Shown: one piece after another, positions 43,601 through 51,233 of the stretch
Layout of the letters: each line of letters begins with the position of its first letter
How positions within the stretch are numbered: position 1 is the stretch's first letter
Source: Rhodobacteraceae bacterium M385
GTDB lineage: Bacteria > Pseudomonadota > Alphaproteobacteria > Rhodobacterales > Rhodobacteraceae
Direction of reading: 5' to 3'
DNA length: 64,000 nucleotides
Assembly: GCA_025141835.1 (NCBI GenBank)
Contig: CP081102.1
Coordinates: 124,001 to 188,000, forward strand
Notes under the pieces: model-generated
Databases searched by the model: none
The model's input: the letters and a program-made list of their open reading frames with translations, nothing else
Told to the model about the DNA's origin: nothing
Made by a program: the position numbers and the translations under genes

Positions 43601-44300
43601 CATCAACGGGGCCGCTCCCCTCGATCGCCAACCGAATGTCCGGGCGGCCCGGAAGCCCCAAAAGCTCGGCCGCGAGGCCGCCTTCGGCTTCTTCCAACAA
43701 CAGCGACAGATCCAGCACGCGGGTGGCGTTGTCATAGCTTGCATCAAGGGCAAATTGCCCCTCGGCCCCATCAAGGCGATCAAGGGTTATCTGCGCCTCG
43801 CCCGCGCCATCGGCGAGCAAGACGTTGCCTTCCACGGAAAGGGTGGCAGGCAATCCGATAACGGGCGCGCCAAGGACGACTTCTTCGATCGCAATCGTGC
43901 CAATTTCGACCCGAACAGGCAGTTCAGGCAAGGAAAAGGGCTGTGCTTCGGAATCCTCAAGGCCAAGCCCTTCGGCGGGTAGTGGCGGGCGGACAACCTC
44001 CAGCCTCGCGGCGGTCAAGGCCTCCACCTGCAATGCCCCGGACAAAAGCGCGGAGCGGTTCCAATCGAGAACGGCGTCCTCCAAGATCAGCCATACGCCA
44101 TCAGCGTCAGAAATCGTCATCCGCTCCAACGTGGCCTCAGACGACAACGCGCCTCGAAAGCCGGTGATTGTCACTTGCCGGTCGTCACCGTTGGACAATT
44201 GGTCTTCCAGAAACCGAGACAAAGTTGTGCCATCGTCATCTTGTGCAGTCGCAACCGCGGGGAAAAGCGCAAGGCAAAGGATCAGTAGGAACCGGATCAA
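40680..44300 (-). CDS. tamB: Translocation and assembly module subunit TamB
   Basis: 1206 aa, AsmA/TamB (DUF490) family. An N-terminal signal/anchor (MIRFLLILCLALFPAVATAQ) is followed by about 1100 residues of repetitive beta-strand sequence (many LTGSA, VEGNV, LSLNDLSLENAELSLTG-like repeats) that should form a long lipid-carrying groove across the periplasm. The C-terminal DUF490 region with SVIGAASSPEITFSSSPSLPEDEVLAQLLFG and a final GIFFEQDY is characteristic. TamB works with TamA in outer-membrane protein assembly and phospholipid transport. Overlaps tamA by ATGA. Confidence 0.94.
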   Translation of the reverse strand: MIRFLLILCLALFPAVATAQDDDGTTLSRFLEDQLSNGDDRQVTITGFRGALSSEATLERMTISDADGVWLILEDAVLDWNRSALLSGALQVEALTAARLEVVRPPLPAEGLGLEDSEAQPFSLPELPVRVEIGTIAIEEVVLGAPVIGLPATLSVEGNVLLADGAGEAQITLDRLDGAEGQFALDASYDNATRVLDLSLLLEEAEGGLAAELLGLPGRPDIRLAIEGSGPVDEFTAQIELATDGEDRITGQVISSVGEGGDQLIVADIGGDISPLLLPDYREFFGDDVQLQAQVRQTATGETSLEALRLTSAALTLQGDVTLDARGLPMDVSLLGQITPPEGDTVRLPVGGVDAEIARAGLAIIYDRAEGDSYRLRLDLDALSVDDLAVEDTALDLQGTVGISATGLDAATSMISGTMAGLSHSDPALAQALGSRVDLDGQMSWVNGAPMILSGLNIRSGDVTLTGSASARTGEERLDLVLDLSAMASDLTRFAALSGQPLEGAVDLGLSGTAEALSGAFDLAISGTGRDLILADALPSQIFAGETLLSAQVTRDETGLSLNDLSLENAELSLTGAADLSSGDTSATTRFQLQDVGLFTALMSGPVTITADVARSGTLPFDVTATLTGPNAIRADVAGTFNADTTDFALDLDASAEGLNLGDAVPPQLFAGRTTLTATAVRDDGVLILSDLSLSNPELSLSGGASIGPDTSRADIDARLTNVGLFTDALSGPVSGTGTITRNGTDPWQLSTNLSGPGGMNAAVNGRVGLPDGSVDLTAAGQAPLALANRYIAPRSIRGTLGFNLSIEGQPGLGAVSGSLNISGARVSAPTFAVAIEDVGVSGQLSGGRLSINGNGTLSTGGQLNAQGSINLASAGLDGQISIGLRDARIVDATLYEARITSANLSVSGPLARGPQVSGTVNLGESEIRVPEASFYGSAAIPEITFTGETADQRLTRRFAGMLGTAAGSASGSVTTGLDLTINAPGRIFLRGRGIDAEFGGSLRLFGTTANMIPTGQFNLIRGRLSVLGTRLDFTEGSATLQGSFDPFLRLAATSRASGYEITISVIGAASSPEITFSSSPSLPEDEVLAQLLFGRSVSGLSPLQLLQLADAATSLAGGSTNSGFIAGLREGLGLDDLDLSTDDEGNAAVTAGRYLSDNIYTDVTINAEGDADLSLNIDLTPNITARGSVGSGGNSSIGIFFEQDY

Positions 44301-46102
44301 AACGCGTGCCCGATGCCGATGTAGATGAACAGGTCTTCGCCCACGCCGTCGCCGCGCACCGGCGTTGCCAGATCCACGCGGATCGGGCCGAAGGGCGTGT
44401 CATACCGCGCCCCGATACCTGCGCCCGCGTGCCAGTCGCCGTTCCCGCCCATCGCATCCGCGCCGATAAAACCCGCATCCGCGAAAGCCACGATACCGAA
44501 ATCCGTGTCGCCGATGTCCTGGCGGAACTCGGTGGATAGGCCGGCAAAGCTGCGCCCGCCTGCATCTAGGCCGTTCTGCGTGGCCCCCAGGGACTGAAAC
44601 TCTTGCCCGCGTACGGTGCCCGCGCCGCCGGAGAAGAACAGGAAGTTGGGCGGAATGTCGGTGATGTCACCGCCAAAAACACTGCCTAACTGCCCGCGTA
44701 GAGCCAGACGGCTGGCGTTGTCTTCACCAAAGCCCACGTAGGCACGCCCATCCAGATAAACTCGCGCGCCGCCGCTGCCTTGATCCGTGATGAAGGGGGT
44801 GGCTGTGCCGTCAATATAGAACAGCTCCCGCGCGTCCAGCGGATCATCGCGGCGGTCCCAGGTCAGGCCCACAGGGGCGGACAGGACGGTGATTTGGCGC
44901 TCGCCGAACTGATCTTCGATATCGTAGTAGTCCAGACCAAGACCAAGCGACCCTGTCAGGCGGCGGTTGAAGTTATGCTCAACCCCAAATTCCGTGCCCA
45001 CCGTGGTGAGAGAGTAGGCGGGTTCGTCCAGATATTCGGCCCCAATCCCGAAATAGGCGGTGGTATCGGGTGTGAACGTCGCGGGCCGCGAGAAACGGAG
45101 CCCGACGGAGGCGTCGATGCCCTCTACCTCTTCGATATCCTCAAACTCCAGCCCTTCCGAGCCGATGCCGCTGACCTCCCCTTCAATCCGCAGCCGTTCC
45201 GCGCCGCCAAATAGGTTGCGGTGCAACCAGTAGGCACTCAACGAGGCACCATCATCGGTGGAAATCTCGGCTCCGAAACCGAAACGGCGCGGCTCATTTT
45301 CCACCAGCGTTGCCTCGATGTTCATCACGCCATCGGGTCCGACCTCACCCTCCTGCAAAGCAATGGCCGAAAAGACGCCAGTGTCCTGCAAGCGTTCTTC
45401 CACGCGTTCGAGTGTTTCTGGAGAGAATGTTTCACCCTCGGGCAGGCCCGCGATAGCAAGGATACGTTCGTCGCGCATCCGGTCCTGGCCTTGGGGTTGC
45501 AGCGTGCCGAATTGCACGACCTGACCGGGCGCGATGCGCACGCGGACATCCAAGATCGCCTCGGCGCTGCGGGCGGTGATTTGCTGACCTGCAACCTCGG
45601 CCGTGGCATAGCCAACCGCGCGCCAACCGCCGATAGCAGCGGTCGCCGTATCTTGCAGCAATCCGGTTGAAGCAGCGCCGCCGGGGCGGAATTCGTCAGG
45701 TAGTTCAGTATCGCGGGCAAGAGGGCCAATTTCGGCTGTGCCAAGCTGAAACGCCGGGCCGGGGTCAACGCGGATGGTGATCTGGTTGATCGACCTTGGT
45801 GCGCCAAACGGCGAAATGCGTGCCACTTCCCGGCCATCGGCATCAATGCGCACGACCGGGGTGAAGTAACCCACATCATAAAGCGCAGCCACGATGCGCC
45901 CGTAATCTGCCCGAGCGGCAGCGATCAGGTCTTGGGCGGTGCGGGGCTCTTCCGTTTCTTGAAGCAACAGTGATGAGGCCCGCAGACGATCCTGCAAATC
46001 CTCGTCCAATCCGGGGGCATTTAGCTGAATATCCTGCGCTTGCGCCGCGCCAGATAACGCGAAAGCTGCACATAGAAACGCGGTGGAAATTCGGCTGCCC
46101 AT
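44297..46102 (-). CDS. tamA: Translocation and assembly module subunit TamA (Omp85 family)
   Basis: 601 aa. A signal peptide (MGSRISTAFLCAAFALSGAAQAQ) precedes about 220 residues of POTRA domains (VVRIDADGREVARISPFGAPRSINQITIRVDPGPAF, RVEERLQDTGVFSAIAL). A 16-strand-like beta barrel follows, with LFFSGGAGTVRGQEFQSLG, the VRG[E/Q]-type barrel lock of Omp85 proteins, and a C-terminal phenylalanine (IGIGHAF). The tamA-tamB order and coupling separate it from BamA, which normally has five POTRA domains and about 760 aa. Confidence 0.94.
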   Translation of the reverse strand: MGSRISTAFLCAAFALSGAAQAQDIQLNAPGLDEDLQDRLRASSLLLQETEEPRTAQDLIAAARADYGRIVAALYDVGYFTPVVRIDADGREVARISPFGAPRSINQITIRVDPGPAFQLGTAEIGPLARDTELPDEFRPGGAASTGLLQDTATAAIGGWRAVGYATAEVAGQQITARSAEAILDVRVRIAPGQVVQFGTLQPQGQDRMRDERILAIAGLPEGETFSPETLERVEERLQDTGVFSAIALQEGEVGPDGVMNIEATLVENEPRRFGFGAEISTDDGASLSAYWLHRNLFGGAERLRIEGEVSGIGSEGLEFEDIEEVEGIDASVGLRFSRPATFTPDTTAYFGIGAEYLDEPAYSLTTVGTEFGVEHNFNRRLTGSLGLGLDYYDIEDQFGERQITVLSAPVGLTWDRRDDPLDARELFYIDGTATPFITDQGSGGARVYLDGRAYVGFGEDNASRLALRGQLGSVFGGDITDIPPNFLFFSGGAGTVRGQEFQSLGATQNGLDAGGRSFAGLSTEFRQDIGDTDFGIVAFADAGFIGADAMGGNGDWHAGAGIGARYDTPFGPIRVDLATPVRGDGVGEDLFIYIGIGHAF

Positions 46103-46252
46103 AAGATTCTCGTACGATCCTTCTCAAGATAACGCCAGCCGTTAAGCAATAGTTCCACCTCCGTCGGCGGAAAGTTGAGACCTTTTGCGCCTTGCCGCAT
46201 ATCGGGCAGCCACGTATCACCACTTCTGAGACGCGAATGAAGGAGCCTGACC

Positions 46253-47236
46253 ATGGCTAAACTCGTCACCATTTTCGGCGGTTCCGGCTTTGTCGGCCGC
46301 TATATCGCCCGCCGCATGGCCAAAGACGGCTGGCGCGTGCGCGTTGCGGTGCGCCGCCCAAATGAAGCTCTGTTTGTGAAGCCCTACGGGGTTGTCGGAC
46401 AGGTCGAGCCGATTCTTGCCAATATCCGCGATGAAGCCAGCGTGCGCGCGGCGATCCGGGGGGCGGATGCGGTGGTTAACTGCGTCGGCACGTTCGACGC
46501 GGGCGGAAAGAACAATTTCCAAGCGGTGCAGCACGATGGCGCAGCGCTTGTGTCCCGAGTAGCGGCGGAAGAGGGTGCGACATCCTTGGTCCACATCTCG
46601 GCCATTGGCGCGGATGCAGACGGCGAAAGCCTGTATGCCAAGTCCAAAGGTGAAGGCGAAGCCGCCGTGCTGGAGGCCTTCCCAAGCGCGATGATCCTGC
46701 GCCCGTCGATCATTTTCGGGCCAGAGGATGCGTTCTTCAACCGCTTCGCCGCCATGTCGCGCAATACACCTGTTCTGCCCATCGCTGGGGCAGAGACTAG
46801 GTTCCAGCCTGTTTATGTGGACGATGTCGCCCAAGCCGCCGTTCTTGGCGTGAAGGGTGAAGCCACCGGCACGTTCGAACTTGGCGGGCCAGAGGCGGCA
46901 ACTTTCCGCGAGCTGATGCAGAAGATGCTGGACGTGGTGCGCCGCCGCCGCTTGATCGTGAATATCCCGTTTTTTGTGGCTGGGATTATGGGCTCTGCCC
47001 TCGATTTCGGGTCAAAAATGACGGGCGGACTCTTCCGTAACAGCATCCTGACCCGCGATCAGGTGCGTAGCTTGCAGACAGATTCGGTTGTGGCGGATGA
47101 TGCCCAAACACTGGCCGATCTGGGCATTCACGCCACATCGATGGATGTTGTGTTGGAGGATTACCTTTGGCCCTACCGTCCCTCGGGCCAGTTCTCGGAC
47201 ATCAAAGATAGCGCCAAGAACCTGCGGGAAACCTAA
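46253..47236 (+). CDS. Complex I NDUFA9-like SDR family NAD(P)-binding protein
   Basis: 327 aa. Atypical short-chain dehydrogenase with the N-terminal dinucleotide loop TIFGGSGFVGRYIA (7-20) and RVAVRRPNEA. LVHISAIGADADGESLYAKSKGEGE carries the Y-x3-K pair. It is the family that includes the NDUFA9 accessory subunit of mitochondrial complex I, where NADPH is bound structurally; alphaproteobacteria keep homologues. C-terminal membrane-like segments (LIVNIPFFVAGIMGSALDFGSK) fit. Its role here is inferred; it does not lie in a nuo cluster. Convergent with uppP. Confidence 0.88.
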   Translation: MAKLVTIFGGSGFVGRYIARRMAKDGWRVRVAVRRPNEALFVKPYGVVGQVEPILANIRDEASVRAAIRGADAVVNCVGTFDAGGKNNFQAVQHDGAALVSRVAAEEGATSLVHISAIGADADGESLYAKSKGEGEAAVLEAFPSAMILRPSIIFGPEDAFFNRFAAMSRNTPVLPIAGAETRFQPVYVDDVAQAAVLGVKGEATGTFELGGPEAATFRELMQKMLDVVRRRRLIVNIPFFVAGIMGSALDFGSKMTGGLFRNSILTRDQVRSLQTDSVVADDAQTLADLGIHATSMDVVLEDYLWPYRPSGQFSDIKDSAKNLRET

Positions 47237-47242
47237 GCGTTT

Positions 47243-48046
47243 TCAGGTATACGCGACGATCAACAGCACCACGCCCAGGATCACTCGATAGATCACATAG
47301 GGCGTGAAGCTGACGCTGCGCAGAAGTTTGAACATCAGAACCAGCGCCCCTAGCGCCGCGACGAAAGACAGCGCCGCGGCAATAGCCCCGTCGCGAGCGG
47401 TTTGCGCGTCGGCGGTGGCGATCACCTCGACACCTGCGAAGACGCCCGAGGCGATGATCGTGGGGATCGACATCAGCATCGCCACCCGTGCCGCGCTTTC
47501 GCGATCATAGCCCAGATACCGCGCCGCCGTGATGGTGATGCCCGACCGGGACGTGCCGGGTATCAGCGCGATGGCCTGCCACAGGCCCATGACGATGGCG
47601 TCTCGTAAGTTCCAGTCTTCGCTACGCTTTTCGTGGCTGCCCTTCTGGTCGGCCCAATATAGCACGAGGCCGAAAATCAGCATGGTCCAGCCGATCACCG
47701 CGATGGAGCGCAGGCTGTCGTAAATGCCCGTAATCTCCAGAAACAGGCCGAACCCGATCACCGGCACCGTCGCGATCACCAGCAAAAATGCCAGCTTCGC
47801 GCCGGGCGTGTCGATGCGCCCGGTTAGAAGGCGTGGTGTGCCCAGAATGGCGGCTTTCACGTCCTGCCAGAAGTAGAGGATCACGGCCCCCAAAGTGCCC
47901 ACGTGAACCGCCACATCAATGGCCTGTCCCTGATCCTCGGTCCCGAGAAGATTCGGCAAAAGAATCAGGTGACCCGAGGAGGAAACGGGCAAAAATTCAG
48001 TGATACCTTGGATAAGGGCAAGGAGGAGAAGAGTGTAGAGGCTCAT
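47243..48046 (-). CDS. uppP: Undecaprenyl-diphosphatase UppP (BacA)
   Basis: 267 aa integral membrane protein with about eight hydrophobic segments. The catalytic motifs are GITEFLPVSSSGHLIL (residues 14-29) with the essential glutamate and serines, and LIPGTSRSGITI with its arginine. UppP recycles the lipid carrier undecaprenyl phosphate needed for peptidoglycan, O-antigen and capsule synthesis, and gives bacitracin resistance when abundant. Confidence 0.96.
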   Translation of the reverse strand: MSLYTLLLLALIQGITEFLPVSSSGHLILLPNLLGTEDQGQAIDVAVHVGTLGAVILYFWQDVKAAILGTPRLLTGRIDTPGAKLAFLLVIATVPVIGFGLFLEITGIYDSLRSIAVIGWTMLIFGLVLYWADQKGSHEKRSEDWNLRDAIVMGLWQAIALIPGTSRSGITITAARYLGYDRESAARVAMLMSIPTIIASGVFAGVEVIATADAQTARDGAIAAALSFVAALGALVLMFKLLRSVSFTPYVIYRVILGVVLLIVAYT

Positions 48047-48250
48047 GACGCGTCTCTGAGTGAGTATTGTAACAAATTGAATATAAACGGTTAAATCTTA
48101 AATAGGTAACCTATGCTGCCGTATTTACGAATTATTAACCGCGCTTAGAAGTTGTTGTTCGCGCAACACTTGAATTTAGGTCAGTAGTACTGTCTTTTTA
48201 TCCCCCGAATCCCCCGCTATACGGGCCTTCCAATCGACGGAGGAAGCGTT
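48047..48250. promoter_or_regulatory. AT-rich divergent promoter region between uppP and gltD, with an inverted repeat
   Basis: The 204-bp gap is AT-rich compared with its flanks and must hold promoters for both genes. ATAGGT-a-ACCTAT (48102-48114) is a perfect inverted repeat with one central base, a possible operator. A TTGAAT (48170-48175) could be a -35 but its -10 is poor. The gltD GTG start is preceded by GGAGGA at 48239-48244. Confidence 0.35.
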
Positions 48251-49687
48251 GTGGCTAAGCAACCCATGTTGAAGTTCGTGACCGTAGGCAAGGAAATGCC
48301 TCAAAAGCGGGAAGCGGACCAGCGGAAAGAAGATTTTGCCGAGATTTACGGCGAGTATGCGACTGCGAAAGCAGCGGAGCAGGCAGGGCGCTGTAGCCAG
48401 TGCGGCGTGCCCTATTGTCAGTCCCATTGTCCCTTGCACAACAACATCCCCGATTGGCTGAAGCTGACGGCGGAAGGGCGTTTGCGGGAGGCTTACGATA
48501 TCTCGCAAGCGACAAATACCTTCCCCGAGATCTGCGGCCGCATCTGCCCGCAGGACCGTCTGTGCGAAGGCAATTGCGTGATCGAACAATCCGGTCACGG
48601 CACTGTCACCATCGGCTCGGTCGAGAAATATATTACCGATACCGCATGGGACAACGGCTGGGTCATGCCCATTGCGCCTGCGGTGGAACTGTCTGAATCC
48701 GTTGGGATTATCGGCGCGGGCCCCGGTGGCTTGGCTGCCGCTGACATGCTGCGCCGCGCCGGTTTGCGGGTGACGGTTTACGATCGCTACGACCGCTCGG
48801 GCGGGTTGATGATGTACGGCATCCCCGGCTTCAAGCTGGAGAAAAACGTGGTCGTGCGCCGCAACCAATTGCTGGAAGATGGCGGCGTGAAGTTCGTGCT
48901 CAACTGCAATGTCGGCGACGACATCAGCTTCGCGGAAATTCGCGAGAAGCACGATTTTGTTGTTATCGCCACGGGCGTCTACAAGTCCCGCGAATTGGAT
49001 GGCCCCGGTTCCGGTAGCACCGGCATTATTCGTGCGTTGGATTATCTAACTGCTTCAAATCGCAAGTCTTTTGGCGATGCTGTGCCCGAGTTTGATAGCG
49101 GCGAGCTGAGCGCCGAAGGCAAGCGCGTGGTCGTAATCGGCGGCGGTGACACTGCGATGGATTGCGTGCGTACCGCGACGCGGCAGGGGGCCACATCGGT
49201 CAAATGTCTGTATCGCCGGGACGAGGCGAACATGCCCGGTTCCATGCGCGAAGTGCAGAACGCTAAGGAAGAAGGCGTTGATTTCGTTTGGCTTTCCGCG
49301 CCCAAAGGCTTCAGCGACCATGTCGGAGCCGTGAATGGTGTGATGGTCCAGAAAATGCGCCTTGGCGCGCCGGATCAGACGGGCCGTCAAAGCCCCGAAG
49401 TCATTGAAAACGCTGACTATGTTGAAGACGCGGATATGGTTATCAAGGCGCTTGGCTTCTCGCCCGAGGATGTCCCGACTCTATGGGACGCGCCCGAGTT
49501 GGAAGTGACCCGTTGGGGCACTGTAAAGGCAAACCACAGGCATGAAACGGTGCTGCCGAATGTCTTTGCTGTCGGCGATATCGTCCGCGGCGCGAGCCTT
49601 GTGGTTTGGGCAATTCGGGACGGTCGAGAGGCCGCTGAAGCAATCCTGGAGCGTGTTCACACCGGGGCTACGGTCGCCGCGGAATGA
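48251..49687 (+). CDS. gltD: Glutamate synthase [NADPH] small (beta) subunit
   Basis: 478 aa from a GTG start with GGAGGA six bases away. GltD oxidises NADPH and passes electrons through FAD and iron-sulfur clusters to GltB. N-terminal cysteines for two [4Fe-4S] clusters are at C48, C51, C56, C60 (CSQCGVPYCQSHC) and in EICGRICPQDRLCEGNC. The FAD loop is GIIGAGPGGLAAADML, and the NADPH site VVVIGGGDTAMDCVRTA. The end VWAIRDGREAAEAIL is family-typical. Unusually, two unrelated genes lie between it and gltB. Confidence 0.96.
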   Translation: MAKQPMLKFVTVGKEMPQKREADQRKEDFAEIYGEYATAKAAEQAGRCSQCGVPYCQSHCPLHNNIPDWLKLTAEGRLREAYDISQATNTFPEICGRICPQDRLCEGNCVIEQSGHGTVTIGSVEKYITDTAWDNGWVMPIAPAVELSESVGIIGAGPGGLAAADMLRRAGLRVTVYDRYDRSGGLMMYGIPGFKLEKNVVVRRNQLLEDGGVKFVLNCNVGDDISFAEIREKHDFVVIATGVYKSRELDGPGSGSTGIIRALDYLTASNRKSFGDAVPEFDSGELSAEGKRVVVIGGGDTAMDCVRTATRQGATSVKCLYRRDEANMPGSMREVQNAKEEGVDFVWLSAPKGFSDHVGAVNGVMVQKMRLGAPDQTGRQSPEVIENADYVEDADMVIKALGFSPEDVPTLWDAPELEVTRWGTVKANHRHETVLPNVFAVGDIVRGASLVVWAIRDGREAAEAILERVHTGATVAAE

Positions 49688-49695
49688 CGCCAACG

Positions 49696-49781
49696 GGTAT
49701 ATCAATGGTATATCAATTCCGATTTTGAACCCAAAACACCCGCCCTCAGATCGGCGCCACGTATATCAATGGTATATCAAT
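49696..49781. repeat. Duplicated 22-bp element, each made of two tandem 11-bp GGTATATCAAT units
   Basis: GGTATATCAAT occurs at 49696-49706, 49707-49717 and 49771-49781, and CGTATATCAAT at 49760-49770. So a 22-bp tandem pair is repeated 64 bp apart with one base different. The pairs flank 42 bp of spacer and lie just after the gltD stop (49687) and before the start of the next gene. The spacing of about six helical turns would place two bound proteins on one face, which fits an operator, but no regulator can be named. Confidence 0.6.
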
Positions 49782-49824
49782 TTAACTGCCCAAGATGGCC
49801 AACAAAGACAGAAAGACTGACCTG

Positions 49825-50565
49825 ATGCCCGCCATTCGTTACCAAATGCTTAACACTGCATTGGCGTTCGCGTTTTGCGCAACGCCCGTGACGGCGCAGA
49901 GCGTTAACGAAGGCTTCGCGGTGCCCGATGGGTGTACGGCGTTTCTGACGGTGCAATCTCGGTCCTGCTTGATCGCGCATTATTGGACCTGCGAAATGGA
50001 CCCGGAGGGGACGCATTGGCGGGTGACGTTGGATCAGGAAGGCGCGTTCTACCTGAGCTATACGGACACGGAATTTCGTTGGTTGCGGGCCTTCAACCTG
50101 CGCAGTGGGTCGTCCGACACATTGATCGAGCCAGAGGAAGACCCGGCTTCGATGTCGGAGCTGTTGGAAACGGGCCGCGACACGATGGTGTTCTCGATCC
50201 GCGAAGAACGGGCCGAAGGCGTGTTTCAGCGCGACTACACCGGGTTCGACGCGTTGACCGGCGCAGAGGTCACCGTGGACGGGGAAGAGCTTCTGGTCAC
50301 GGAATTCGCCTATCAATGGCAGACCGAAGCTGGCCCGAGAGAGACCGAGGGCAGCCAGTTCGTGAGCCCGCGCCTTGGCCTGTTTTTCGGCGGGTTAGAG
50401 ACAGTCACCACCCCATCGGGCGAGGTCCGCGAAGGCAATTACAGCCCGATGGAATTCACTGAGCCCGGAGAGCCGGGGTTTCTTTCGACGGAACCGCAAT
50501 ACGACTGCGGCGACGTGATGAGCGGGCTGCGCAATGACGCGACCGTTCTACCGGCGAGGTTCTGA
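49825..50565 (+). CDS. Secreted protein of unknown function
   Basis: 246 aa from the ATG at 49825 (MPAIRYQMLNTALAFAFCATPVTAQ), chosen because it gives a signal peptide with cleavage after TAQ; an in-frame ATG at 49795 is an alternative. The mature part has six cysteines or fewer and several Trp/Tyr-rich strands (CLIAHYWTCEMDPEG, FYLSYTDTEFRWLRAF, DYDCG near the end), suggesting a small periplasmic beta protein. I do not recognise the family. It follows the 22-bp repeats and precedes the DUF4328 gene by 3 nt, so the two are probably one transcript. Confidence 0.7.
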   Translation: MPAIRYQMLNTALAFAFCATPVTAQSVNEGFAVPDGCTAFLTVQSRSCLIAHYWTCEMDPEGTHWRVTLDQEGAFYLSYTDTEFRWLRAFNLRSGSSDTLIEPEEDPASMSELLETGRDTMVFSIREERAEGVFQRDYTGFDALTGAEVTVDGEELLVTEFAYQWQTEAGPRETEGSQFVSPRLGLFFGGLETVTTPSGEVREGNYSPMEFTEPGEPGFLSTEPQYDCGDVMSGLRNDATVLPARF

Positions 50566-50568
50566 GCG

Positions 50569-51222
50569 ATGAATTTGCCCTATGACCTAAGCAAAACCGG
50601 CAACGCCGCCGCGATGTTCTTGCTGCTTTACTGCGTCGCAGAGGTTGCGATGCTGTGGCATTATTCGACTCTGTTCAGCTTCTACACACTGATCGAGACC
50701 GGAAACCTGAATCAGCTTGAGATGGATCAAGCGGCAGCAGATGTGGATACGACAGGCGCGGCGGTTGGTGCGTTGTTCTTGCTGGCGTTGTTGGGATCGT
50801 ACATCGCGGCGGGCATGTGGATTTACCGCGCGGCGGCCAATGCGCAGGCGATTGCACCCACCGAGGGGCGGATCACGCCGGGCTGGTCCATTGGCTGGTT
50901 CTTCGTGCCGTTCGCCAACCTCGTGATGCCGTTCCGGGCGATGCGGCAGACGTGGAACGGGTTGCATGGCAACCCATCACTGACCGACGGGATGCCCGGT
51001 TGGACGTTGATCTGGTGGCTCGCCTGGCTATTGAGCAACTCCCTTGCGACAGGGTCGATGCGGATCAACATGAACGCCGATTCCATCGCTGATTTCCGGC
51101 TATCGACGCAGATCGACGTGGCCTCCAGCATCATCGCAATCGGCACTGCATTGCTGTTTAGACACCTAATTCTTCAATTGACCCGCGCGTCTGCGCAGGC
51201 CTCTGCAAGCTCTCAATCCTGA
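50569..51222 (+). CDS. DUF4328 domain membrane protein
   Basis: 217 aa. Four or five hydrophobic segments (AAMFLLLYCVAEVAMLW, ALFLLALLGSYIAAGMWIYRA, PGWSIGWFFVPFANLVMPF, WTLIWWLAWLLSNSLA, IIAIGTALLF). The WSIGWFFVPFANLVMPFRAM stretch with the downstream Trp-rich helix is the DUF4328 hallmark. No function is known for this domain. It begins 3 nt after the secreted protein gene and ends 11 nt before the gltB start, so it could be co-transcribed with gltB. Confidence 0.8.
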   Translation: MNLPYDLSKTGNAAAMFLLLYCVAEVAMLWHYSTLFSFYTLIETGNLNQLEMDQAAADVDTTGAAVGALFLLALLGSYIAAGMWIYRAAANAQAIAPTEGRITPGWSIGWFFVPFANLVMPFRAMRQTWNGLHGNPSLTDGMPGWTLIWWLAWLLSNSLATGSMRINMNADSIADFRLSTQIDVASSIIAIGTALLFRHLILQLTRASAQASASSQS

Positions 51223-51233
51223 GGAGGATGACC

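Noticed and set aside
46021..46254. 77-codon minus-strand frame spanning the gap between tamA and the NDUFA9-like gene
   Set aside because: It overlaps the signal-peptide region of tamA and the start of the neighbouring gene, and has no recognised motif. A real small protein is not excluded, but support is too weak.
48170..48200. Sigma-70 promoter for gltD at TTGAAT
   Set aside because: A suitable -10 is not present at the right spacing, so I did not list it as a firm promoter.
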